A stretch of 64,000 bases of DNA from Dendrophyllia cribrosa (lineage: Eukaryota > Cnidaria > Anthozoa > Scleractinia > Dendrophylliidae): the NCBI GenBank assembly GCA_024195265.1, contig JAJLRJ010000005.1:44328587-44392586 (forward strand). Direction: 5' to 3'. The translations under genes were made by a program, and so were the position numbers. Within the stretch, counting starts at the first letter, position 1; the number at the start of each line of letters is the position of its first letter. The notes under the pieces were generated by a model. That model searched no databases. It had not been told where the DNA came from and was given only the letters and a program-made list of their open reading frames with translations. Below, piece by piece: positions 52,294 to 63,632 of this stretch.

Positions 52294-52308
52294 ATGGGGT
52301 ATATACAT
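52294..52308 (-). promoter_or_regulatory. Polinton promoter motif of PolB
   Basis: On minus: CTATGTATATACCCC, ending within two bases of the ATG at 52,293. Same signature as before the plus-strand genes. Confidence 0.65.
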
Positions 52309-52392
52309 AGGGTTTCATTTTCTTCAATTGGTTGTGCCATGTGGGTTGGGGTTGGTCGGTGATCTCGTGCCGGGATCAGAATTCACCAGCCA
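52309..52392. other. Right-edge Polinton spacer
   Basis: 84 bp between PolB and the terminal hairpin; no gene. Confidence 0.5.
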
Positions 52393-52554
52393 AGCAGCAT
52401 AGAGCGTTGGGGCGTTCGGGATCACCAAAAATAAGGCCTCAAAGGCCCGAGTTACAGCTTCCCGCTAGGAATGCAATGACTCGTGGGAAGCTGTAACTCG
52501 GGCCTTTGAGGCCTTATTTTTGGTGATCCCGAACCCCACACGCTCTATGCTGCT
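52393..52554. repeat. 162-bp near-perfect hairpin at the Polinton/satellite junction
   Basis: Arms of about 70 bp, from AGCAGCATAGAGCG to ACAGCTTCCC, pair with GGGAAGCTGT ... CGCTCTATGCTGCT; a 21-base loop (GCTAGG...ACTCGT) lies between. The only differences are around GCGTTGGGGCG versus its partner. It begins with AG and ends with CT, like Polinton termini. The satellite starts at the next base. It could be a collapsed terminal repeat of the Polinton or an unrelated foldback element. Confidence 0.85.
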
Positions 52555-55529
52555 CCCGTCAGAGGATCACCCGCCAAAAGATCACCCGTCCGAAGATCAC
52601 CCGTCAAATGATCACTCACGAAAAGATCACAACTCAGAAGATCACCCGCCAAAAGATCACCCCTTAGAACAACACCCGCCTAAAGATCACCCGTCAGAAG
52701 ATCACCTACCAAAAGATCACCCACCTAAACATCACCCGCCAGAGGATCACCCACTAAAAGATCACCCGTCAAAAGGTCACCTGTCAGATGATCACCTGCC
52801 AGAAGATAAACCGTCAGATTATCACTCGCCAAAAGATCAGCCCTTAAAAGATCACCGTCCTAAAGATCACCCGTCAGAAGATAACTCCCCAAAATATCAC
52901 CCATCAGATAATCACACGCGAAAAGATCACCCGTCAGAGGATCACCCGCCAAAAGATCACCCCTTTGAAGAACACCCGCCTAACGATGACCCCTCAAAAG
53001 ATCACCCGTCAGAGGATCACCCGCCAAAAGATCACCCACCAAAAGATCACCCATCAGAAGATCACCCGCCAAAAGATCACCCGTCAAATGATCACCCGCC
53101 AGAGGATCACCCGCCAAAAGATCACCCATTAGAGGATCACCCGCCAAAAGATCACCTCTTAGAAGAACACCCGCCTAAAGATGACCCGTCAAAAGATCAC
53201 CCGTCAGAGCATCACCCGCCAAAAGATCACCCACCAAAAGATCACCCATCAGAAGATCACCTTCCAAAACATCACCCGTCAGAAGATCACTCCCCAAAAC
53301 ATCACCCCTTAGAAGAACACCCGCCTAAAGATGACCCGTCAAAAGTTCACCTGACAGCGGATCACCCGCCAAAAGATCACCCCTTAGAAGAACATCCGCC
53401 TAAAGATGACCGTCAAAAGGTCACCCGACAGAGGATCACCCGCCAAAAGATCACCCGTCAGAGGATCAACCGCCAAAAGATCACTCCTTAGAAGAACACC
53501 CGCCTAAAGATCACCCGCCAAAAGATCACCCGTCAGAGGATCACCCACCAAAAGATCACCCCTTAGAAGAACATCCGCGAAAAGATTACCCGCCAAAAGA
53601 TCACCCGTCAGAGGATCGCCCGCCAAAAGATCATCCGTCAGAGGATCACCCGCCTAACGATCACCCCTTAGACGATCACCTACCAAAAGATCACCTGTCA
53701 GAATATCACTCGCCAAAACATCACCCGTCAGAGGATCACACGTCAAAGGATCACCCATCAGAGGATCACCCGCCAAACGATCACCCCTTAGAAGAATACC
53801 CGCCTAAGGATCACGCGCCAAAAGATCACCACTTAGAACATCACTCGCCTAAAGATGACCCGTTAAAAGATCACCTGACAGCGGATCACCCGCCAAAAGA
53901 TCACCCGCCAGAAAAGATCAGTCGTCAGAAGATCACCGGCCAAAACATCACCCGTCCAAAGATCACCCATCAGAGGATCACCCACCAAAAGATCACACGT
54001 CAGAAGATCACCCGCCAAAAGATCTCTCGTCAAAAGATCACCTGTCAGAACATCACCCGTCAAAAGCTCTCACGTCAGGCGATAACCCGCCAAAAGATCA
54101 CCCGTCAGATGATCACCCGCCGAAAGATCACCCGTCAGAGGATCACCCACCAAAAGATCAGCCCTTAGAAGAAAACCCGCCAAATGATCACCCGTCAGAG
54201 GATCACCCGCCAAAAGATCACCCGTCAGAAGATCACCCGCCAAAAGATCACTCCTTGGAAGAATACCCGCCTAAAGATCACCCGCCAAGAGATCACCCGT
54301 CAGAGGATCACCCACCATAAGATCACCCGTCAGATTATCACCTGCTAAAAGATCACCCCTTAGAAGAACACCCGCCTAAAGATCACCAGCCAAAAGATCA
54401 CCCATCAGAAGATCACCCGCGACAAGATCTCCCGTCAAAAGATCACCCGTCAGAGGATCACCCGCCAAACGATCACCCGTCAGAGGATCACCCGTTAGAA
54501 CATCACGCACCAAAAGATCACCCGCCAAAAGGTCACCCGTCAGAGGATCACCCGCCTAAACATCACCCGTCGGAAGATCACCCGCCAAAAGATCACCAGT
54601 CAAAAGATCACCCGTCAGAAGATCACCCGCAAAAAGATCACCCGCCAAAAGATCACCGGTCAGAGCATCACCCGCCAAAAGATCACCCGTCAGAAGATCA
54701 CCCGTCAGAGGATCACCCCCCAAACGATCACCCCTTAGAAGATCACACCCCAAAAGATTACTCGTCAGAGGATCACTCGCCAAAACATTACCCGAAAACA
54801 TCACCCGTCAGAGGATCACCCACCATAAGATCACCCGTCAGATTATCACCTGCTAAAAGATCACCCCTTAGAAGAAAACCCGCCTACAGATCACCCGCCA
54901 AAAGATCACCCGTAAGAGCATCACCAGCCAAAAGATCACCCATCAGAAGATCACCCGCGAAAAGATCTCCCATCAAAAGATCACCCGTCAGAGAATCACC
55001 CGCCTAACGATCACCCCTTAGACGATCACCTCTCAAAAGATCACCTGTCAGAATATCACTCGGCAAAACATCACCCGTCAGAGGATCATCAGCGAAAAGA
55101 TCACCCCTTAGAATAACACCCGCCAAAAGATCACCAGTCAAAAGATGACCCGTCAGAGGATCACCCGCCAAAAGACCACCCTTCAGAAAATTACCCGCCA
55201 AAAGATCACCCGTCAGAAGATCACCCGCCAAAAGATCACCCGTCAGAAGATCACCCGCCAAAAGATCACCCGTGAGAAGATCACCTACCAAAAGATCACC
55301 CGTCCAAAGATCACGCGTAAGAGGATCACCCGAAAAAAGATCACCTGTCAGAGGATCACACGCCAAAAGATCAGCCCTTAGAAGAACACCCGCCTAAAGA
55401 TAACCCGAAAAAAAGATCACCCGCGAAAGGAACACCCGCCAAAAGGTCAGCCCTTAGAAGAACACCCGCCAAAAGATCACGCGACAAAAGATCACCAGTC
55501 AGAAGAACACCCGCCTAAAGATCACCCGC

Positions 55530-55664
55530 GAAACATAACGAGCCAGAGTGATCCGGAAGTTCAAAAAAACCTAAAGTCTGGTTGCTATGAAGTAACATCA
55601 TAGGCCTGCTAAGCAGCCGTCATCGTATATGATTTGCGGTTTCATAGCTGCAGCGTTTGACAGC
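55530..55664. other. Non-satellite island in the right array
   Basis: 135 bp without the 15-bp unit (begins CGAAACATAACGAGCC, includes CATCATAGGCCTGCTAAGCAGC). The satellite resumes with GTCAGAAGATCAC. No coding content and no obvious inverted termini. Confidence 0.6.
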
Positions 55665-56339
55665 GTCAGAAGATCACCCGCCAAAAGATCACCTGTCAAA
55701 AGATCACCAGTCAGAGGATCACCCGCCGAAAGATCACCCGTCAGAGGGTCACCCGGCTAACGATCACCTCTTAGAAGATAACCCCCTAAAAGATCACCCG
55801 TCAGAAGATCACTCGCCGGAACATCACCCGTCAGAGGATCACACGCTAAAATATCACCCGTCAGAGGATCACCCGCCAAAAGATCACCCCCTAGAAGAAC
55901 ACCCGCCTAAAGATCAGCCGCCACCCTTTAGAAAATCACCCGCCAAAAGATCACCTATCAGAGGATCACTGGCCAAAAGATCACCAGTCAAAAGATCACC
56001 CGCATGAAGATCACCCGCCAAAAGATCACCCGTCAAAAGATCACCCATCAGAGGATCACACGTCAGAAGATCACCCGTCAGACGATCACACCCAAAAAGA
56101 TGACCCGTCAGAGGATCACCCGCCAAAAGACCACCCATCAGATATTCACCCGCCAAAAGATCACCCGTCAGAGGATCACCCGCCAAACGATCTCTCGTCA
56201 AAAGATCACCCGTCAGAACATCACCCGTCAAAAGCTCTCACGTCAGGCGATAACCCGCCAAAAGATCACCCGTCAGATGATCACCCGCCGAAAGATCACC
56301 CGTCAGAGGATCACCCACCAAAAGATCAGCCCTTAGAAG

Positions 56340-58930
56340 AACACCCGCCAAAAGATCACCCGTCAGAGGATCACCCGTTAGAACATCACGCACCAAAAGA
56401 TCACCCGCCAAAAGGTCACCCGTCAGAGGATCACCCGCCTAAACATCAGCCGTCGGAAGATCACCCGCCAAAAGATTACCAGTCAAAAGATCACCCGTCA
56501 GAAGATCACCCGCAAAAAGATCACCCCTTACAAGAACACCCGCATGAAGATCACCCGCCAAAAGATCACCCGTCAGAATATCACCCGTCAGAGGATCACC
56601 CGCCAAACGATCACCCCTTAGAAGATCGCACCCCAAAAGATTACTCGTCACAGGATCACTCGCCAAAACATTACCCGAAAACATCACCCGTCAGAGGATC
56701 ACCCGCTTAAAGATCACATGTCAATAGGTCACCCGTCAGAGGATCACCCACCATAAGATCACCGGTCAGATTATCACCTGCTAAAAGACCACCCCTTAGA
56801 AGAACACCCGCCTAAAGATCACCCGCCAAAAGATCACCCGTCAGAGCATCACCAGCCAAAAGATCACCCATCAGAAGATCACCCGCGAAAAGATCTCCCG
56901 TCAAAAGATCACCCGTCAGAGGATCACCCACCAAACGATCACCCGTCAGAGGATCACCCGTTAGAACATCACGCACCAAAAGATCACCCGCCAAAAGGTC
57001 ACCCGTCAGAGGATCACCCGCCTAAACATCACCCGTCGGAAGATCACCCGCCAAAAGATCACCAGTCAAAAGATCACCCCTCAAAAGATCACCCGTCAGA
57101 AGATCACCCGCAAAAAGATCACCCCTTACAAGAACACCCGCATGAAGATCACCCGCCAAAAGATCACCCGTCAGAATATCACCCGTCAGAGGATCACCCG
57201 CCAAACGATCACCACTTAGAAGATCACACCCCAAAAGATTACTCGTCAGAGGATCACTCGCCAAAACATTACCCGAAAACATCACCCGTCAGAGGATCAC
57301 CCGCTTAAAGATCACATGTCAATAGGTCACCCGTCAGAGGATCACCCACCATAAGATCACCGGTCAGATTATCACCTGCTAAAAGACCACCCCTTAGAAG
57401 AACACCCGCCTAAAGATCACCCGCCAAAAGAACACCCGTCAGAGCATCACCAGCCAAAAGATCACCAATCAGAAGATCACCCGCGAAAAGATCTCCCGTC
57501 AAAAGATCACCCGTCAGAGGATCACCCACCAAACGATCACCCGTCAGAGGATCACCCGTTAGAAAATCACGCACCAAAAGATCACCCGCCAAAAGGTCAC
57601 CCGTCAGAGGATCACCCGCCTAAACATCACCCGTCGGAAGATCACCCGCCAAACGATCACCAGTCAAAAGATCACCCGTCAAAAGATCACCCGTCAGAAG
57701 ATCACCCGCAAAAAGATCACCCTTACAAGAACACCCGCATGAAGATCACCCGCCAAAAGATCACCCGTCAGAATATCACCCGTCAGAGGATCACCCGCCA
57801 AACGATCACCCCTTAGAAGATCACACCCCAAAAGATTACTCCTCAGAGGATCACTCCCCAAAACATTACCCGAAAACATCACCCGTCAGAGGATCACCCG
57901 CTTAAAGATCACATGTCAAAAGATCACCCGCATGAAGATCACCCGCCAAAAGATCACCCGTCAAAAGATCACCCATCAGAGGATCACACGTCAGAAGATC
58001 ACCCGTCAGACGATCACACCCAAAAAGATGACCCGTCAGAGGATCACCCGCCAAAAGACCACCCTTCAGAAAATTACCCGCCAAAAGATCACCCGTCAGA
58101 AGATCACCCGCCAAAAGATCACCCGTCAGAAGATCACCCGCCAAAAGATCACCCGTGAGAAGATCACCTACCAAAAGATCACCCGTCCAAAGATCACGCG
58201 TAAGAGGATCACCCGAAAAAAGATCACCTGTCAGAGGATCACCCGCCAAACGATCACCCCTTAGAAGATCACACCCCAAAAGATTACTCGTCAGAGGATC
58301 ACTCGCCAAAACATTACCCGAAAACATCACCCGTCAGAGGATCACCCGCTTAAAGATCACATGTCAATAGGTCACCCGTCAGAGGATCACCCACCATAAG
58401 ATCACCGATCAGATTATCACCTGCTTAAAGATCACCCCTTAGAAGAACACCCGCCTAAAGATCACCCGCCAAAAGATCGCCCGTCAGAGCATCACCAGCC
58501 AAAAGATCACCCATCAGAAGATCACCCGCGAAAAGATCTCCCGTCAAAAGATCACCCGTCAGAGGATCACCCGTCAGAGGATCACCCACCAAACGATCAC
58601 CCGTCAGAGGATCACCCGTTAGAACATCACGCACCAAAAGATCACCCGCCAAAAGGTCACCCGTCAGAGGATCACCCGCCTAAACATCACCCGTCGGAAG
58701 ATCACCCACCAAAAGATCACCAGTCAAGAGATCACCCGTCAGACGATCACCCGCAAAAAGATCACCCCTTACAAGAAAACTCGCATGAAGATCACCCGCC
58801 AAAAGATCACCCGTCAGAAGATCACCCGTCAGAGGATCACCCGCCAAACGATCACCCCTTAGAAGATCACACCCCAAAAGATTACTCGTCAGAGGATCAC
58901 TCGCTAAAACATTACCCGAAAACATCACCC
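56340..58930. repeat. ~598-bp higher-order repeat in the right array
   Basis: The landmark ACATTACCCGAAAACATCAC recurs at about 56,670, 57,268, 57,865, 58,313 and 58,911, giving periods of 598, 597, 448 and 598 bp. Copies share the same ordered unit variants, so amplification occurred by duplicating blocks of about 40 units. One copy has lost 150 bp (ten units). A related landmark lies at 54,787. Confidence 0.85.
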
Positions 58931-61900
58931 GTCAGAGGATCACCCGCTTAAAGATCACATGTCAATAGATCACCCGTCAGAGGATCACTCGCCATTAGAT
59001 CACCCGTTAGATAATGACCTGCGAAAAGATCACCCCTTAGAGGAACAGCCGCCTAAGGATCACCCGCCAAAAGATCACCCGTCAGAGGATCACGCGGCAA
59101 AAGTTCATCCGTAAGAAGATCACCCGCCAAAAGATCACCGGTCGGAGGATGACCCGCCAAAGGACCACCCGTCAGAGAATCCCCCGCCAAAAGATCACCC
59201 GTCAGAATATCACCCGTGAGAAGATCACCCGCCAAAAGATCGCCCGTCAGAGGATCACCCGCGAAAATATAACCTGTCAGAGGATCACCCGCCAAAAGAT
59301 CACCCGTCAGAGGATCACCCGCGAAAAGATCACCCGTCAGAACATCACCCGTCAGAGGATCACCCGATAAACGATCACCCCTTAGAAGATCACCCTCCAA
59401 AAGATTACCCGTCAGAGGATCACTCGCCAAAACATTACCCGTCAGAGGATCACACACCCAACGATCACCCGTCACATGATCACCCGACAAATGATCACCC
59501 TTTAGAAGAACAGCCGCGTAAAGATCACCCGCCAAAAGATCAATTGCCAAAAGATCACCCGTCAGAAGATGACCCGCCAAAACATCACCCATCAGAGGAT
59601 CACCCGCCAAAAGATCACCCGTCAGAAGATCACCCACCAAAAGATCTCCCGTCAATAGCTCACAAGTGAGAGGATCACCCGCCAAACGATCACCCGCCAA
59701 ACGATCACCCGTCAGAGGTTCACCGCTTAGAAGATCACTCACCAAAAGATCACCCGCCAAAAGATGACCCGTCAGAGGATCACCCGCCAAAACATCACCC
59801 GTTAGAAGATCACCCGCCAAAAGATCACTAGTCAAAAGATCAACCGTCAGAGGATCACCCGCCAACAGATCACCCGTCAGAGGATCACCCGCCTAACGAT
59901 CACCCCTTATACGATCACCTCCCAAAAGATCACCTGTCAGAATATCACTCGCCAAAACATCACCCGTCAGAGGATCACACGTCAAAGGATCACCCATCAG
60001 ATGTTCACCCACCAAACGATCACCCCTTACAAGAACACCCGCGTAAAGATCACACGAAAAAGACATCACCCGTCATATGATCACCCGCCAAAAGATCAGC
60101 CCTTAGAAGAACACCCGCCTAAAGATCACGCGTCAAAAGATCACCACGTAGAAGATCACCCTCCAAAAGATCACCCGTAAGAAGATCACCCGCCAAAAGA
60201 TCATCCGTCAAAAGATTACCCGTCAGAGGATGACCCGCCAAAGGATCTCCCTTCAGAGAATCACCCGCCAAAAGATTACCCGTCAGAAGCTCACCCGCCA
60301 AAAGATCACCGGTCAAAAGTTAACCCGACAGAGGATCACCTGTCAAAATATCACCTGCAAAAAGATCACCCGTCAAAATATCACCCGTCAGAGGATCACT
60401 CGCCAAAAGATCACCCGTCACAGGATCACCCGCCAAAAGATCACCCGTCAGAAGATCACCTGTCATAAGATCACCTGCACAAAGATCACCCGTCAGAGGA
60501 TCACTCGCCAAACGATCACCCGTCAGAGGATCACCCGCCAAAAGATCACCCCTTAGAACAACACCCGCTTAAAGATCACCGCCAAAAGATCACCCGTCAG
60601 AACATCACCCGCTAAAAGATCACCCGCCAAAAGATCACCCGTCAAAAGCTCACCCGCCAAAAGATCACAGGTCTAAAGTGAAACCGACAAAGAATCACGC
60701 GACAGAGGATCACCCGCCAAAAGGTCACCCATCAGAGGTTCACCCGCAAAAAGATCACCCCTTACAAGAACACCTGTATGAAAATCACCGGCCAAAAGGT
60801 CACCCGTCAAAAGATGACCCGTGTGAGGATAACCCGCCAAAAGACCACCTTTCAGAAAATCGCCCACCAAAAGATCACCCGTCAGAAGATCACCTGCCAA
60901 AAGATCACCCTTCCAAAGATCACCCGTCAGAGGATCACCCGTCAAACGATCACCTCTTAGAAGATCACCGGCTAAAAGATCACCCGTCCAATAATCACCC
61001 GTTAGAGGATCACCCGCCAAAAGATCACAAATTAGAGGATCACCCGCCAAAAGATCACCCCGTAGAAGAACACCCGCCTAAAGATCACCCGCCGAAGATC
61101 ACCTGTCAGACGATCACTCGTCAGAGGATCACACGCCAAAAGATCACCCGTCAGAGGATCACCCGCCAAAGGATAATACCTTAGAAGAACTACCGCCAAA
61201 AGATCACCCGTCAGAACATCACCCGCTAAAAGATCACCCGTCAGAGAATCACCCGCCAAAAGATTACCCGACAGAAGCCCTCCCACCAAAAGATCACCGG
61301 TCTAAACTTAACCCGCCAAAAGATCACCCGTCAGAAGAACACCCGCCAAAATATTGCTCGTTAGAAGAACACCCGCCTAAAGATCATCCGCCAAGAGATC
61401 ACCCGTCAGAGCATCACCCGCCAAAAGATCACCCATCAGAAGATCACCCGCCAAAAGATCTGCCGTCAAAAGATCACCCGTCAGAGGATCACCCACCAAA
61501 CGATCACCCGTCAGAGGATCACCCGTTAGAACATTACGCACCAAAAGATCACCCGCCAAAAGGTCACCCGTCAGAGGATCACCCGCCTAAACATCACCCG
61601 TCGGAAGATCACCCGCAAAAAGATCACCAGTCAAAAGATCACCCGTCAGAGGATCACCCGCCAAAGGATCACCCCTTACAAGAACACCCGCATGAAGATC
61701 ACCCGCCAAAAGATCATCCGTCAAAAGATCACCCGTCAGAGGATCACCCTTCAGAGGATCACCCGCCAAAGGATCACCCTTCAGAGGATAACCCGCGAAA
61801 AGATCACCCGTCAGAAAATCACCCGCCAGAAGATCACCCGCCAAAAGTTCACCACTTAGAAGAACACCCGCCTAAAGATCACCCGCCAAAAGATCACCGG

Positions 61901-63503
61901 TCAGAAGATCACCTTCCAAAAGATTACGCGTCAGAAGATCACCCGCTAAAACATCCCCCGTCAGAGGATCACCCGTCAAAAGATCACCCGTCGGAGGATC
62001 ACCAGCCAAAAGATCACCCGTCAGATCATCACCCGCCAAAAGATCAGCCCTTAAAAGATCACCCTCCTAAAGATCACCCTTCAGAAGATCACTCGCCAAA
62101 ACATCACCCGTAAGATAATCACATGCGAAACGATCACCCGTCAGAGGAACACCCGTCAAAAGATCACCCGCCAGAAGATCACCCCTTAGAAGAACACCCG
62201 CCTAAAGATGACCCGTCAAAAGATCACACGTCACAGGATCACCCGCCAAAAAAGGACCGGCCAAAAGATCACCCGTCAGAGGATCACCCGCCAAAAGATC
62301 ACCCCTTAGAACAACACCCGCCTAAAGATCACCCGTCAGAAGATCACCTACCAAAAGATCAACCACCTAAACATCACCAGCCAGAGGATCACCCACTAAA
62401 AGATCACCCGTCAAAAGGTCACCTGTCAGATGATCACCTGCCAGAAGATCACCCGTCAGATTATCACTCGCCAAAAGATCAGCCCTTAAAAGATCACCGT
62501 CCTAAAGATCACCCGTCAGAAGATAAATCCACAAAACATCACCCATCAGCTAATCACACGCGAAAAGATCACCCGTCAGAGGATCACCCGCCAAAAGATC
62601 ACCCACCAAAAGATCACCCATCAGAAGATCACCCGCCAAAAGATCACCCGACAAATGATCACCCGTCAGAGGATCACCCGCCAAAAGATCACCCCTTTGA
62701 AGAACACCCGCCTAACGATGACCCGTCAAAAGATCACCCGTCAGAGGATTACGCGCCAAAAGATCACCCACCAAAAGATCACCCATCAGAAGATCACCCG
62801 CCAAAAGATCACCCGACAAATAATCACCCGTCAGAGGATGACCCGCCAAAAGATCACCCGTCAGAGGATCACCCGCCAAAAGATCACCTTTTAGAAGAAC
62901 ACCCGCCTAAAGATGACCCATCAAAAGATCACCCGTCAGAGTATAACCCGCCAAAAGATCACCCCTTAGAAGAACACCCGCCAAAAGATCACCCGTCAGA
63001 GGAACACTCGCCAAAAGATAACCCGTTAGAAGATCACCCGCCCAAAGATCACCCCTTAGAAGAATACCCGCCTAAAGATCACCCGTCAGAAGATCACCTA
63101 TCAAACGATCACCTCTCAGAAGATCCCCCGCCAAAAGATCACGCATCAGAAGATCACCCGCCAAAAGATCACCCGTCCAAAGATCACCCGTCAGAGGATC
63201 ACCCGCCGAAAGATCACATATCAGAGGATCACCCGCGTAACGATCACCTCTTAGAAGATCACCCCCCAAAAGATCACCCGTCAGAAGATCACTTGCAGAA
63301 CATCACCCGTCAGAGCATCACAGGCCAAAGTATCACCCGTCAGAGGGTCACCCTCCCAAAGATCGCCCCTTACAAGAACAAATGAATGGGGTTAGTTTCT
63401 AGAGAAACTGTGGTGCTGCGTCGGTGGGGGGATGAAACACGAGAATTTAGTTTTATCGACTGAGTCGATAAGGTAAATTGACCACCGTAAAAAGATTCAA
63501 ATA

Positions 63504-63538
63504 GCTGACGTTTCGAGCGCTAGCCCTTCGTCGGAGCG
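63504..63538 (-). ncRNA. Hammerhead-ribozyme-like motif of Penelope element
   Basis: On minus, CCGACGA is followed by a stem-loop (GGGC TAGC GCTC) and GAAACGTC, then AGC. This is the minimal type III-short hammerhead layout known from Penelope-like elements: CUGANGA core, stem II, GAAA, cleavage after GUC. Flanking GCT and AGC, and further out ATTC and GAAT, can form stem I. The invariant U4 of the core is C here, so this copy is probably inactive or impaired. Confidence 0.65.
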
Positions 63539-63632
63539 AATCAAGGAATTGTGGGTAGTGTGTGGTTTTATATAGTAAGTGGTGGAGCTACGCTATTGGT
63601 GGAAATTTGGTGACGTGAAAAACAAATGTAGA

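Larger units (their letters stand above)
52555..63380. repeat. 15-bp minisatellite, right block (C-rich strand on plus)
   Basis: About 10.8 kb, some 710 units of the same 15-bp family and in the same orientation as the block at 21,196-27,954. Long-range duplications are visible: 52,640-53,000 recurs at about 62,270-62,640, and the segment around 60,660-61,050 resembles 23,400-23,960 and 25,030-25,400 on the other side of the Polinton. Confidence 0.95.

Noticed and set aside
21196..63380. Satellite blocks as terminal inverted repeats of the Polinton
   Set aside because: The blocks directly left and right of the Polinton are in the same orientation, not inverted, and the left one truncates a gene.
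13541..63380. GATC in each unit as methylation or mismatch-repair sites
   Set aside because: Dam-type GATC systems are bacterial; there is no reason to assign this role in an animal genome.
13693..63385. Dozens of long open frames in the minisatellite (e.g. 52,520-53,491, 62,123-63,385, 23,519-24,376)
   Set aside because: They result from a 15-bp unit without stop codons. Several frames on both strands are open at the same place and start and end arbitrarily, with no promoter or domain structure.
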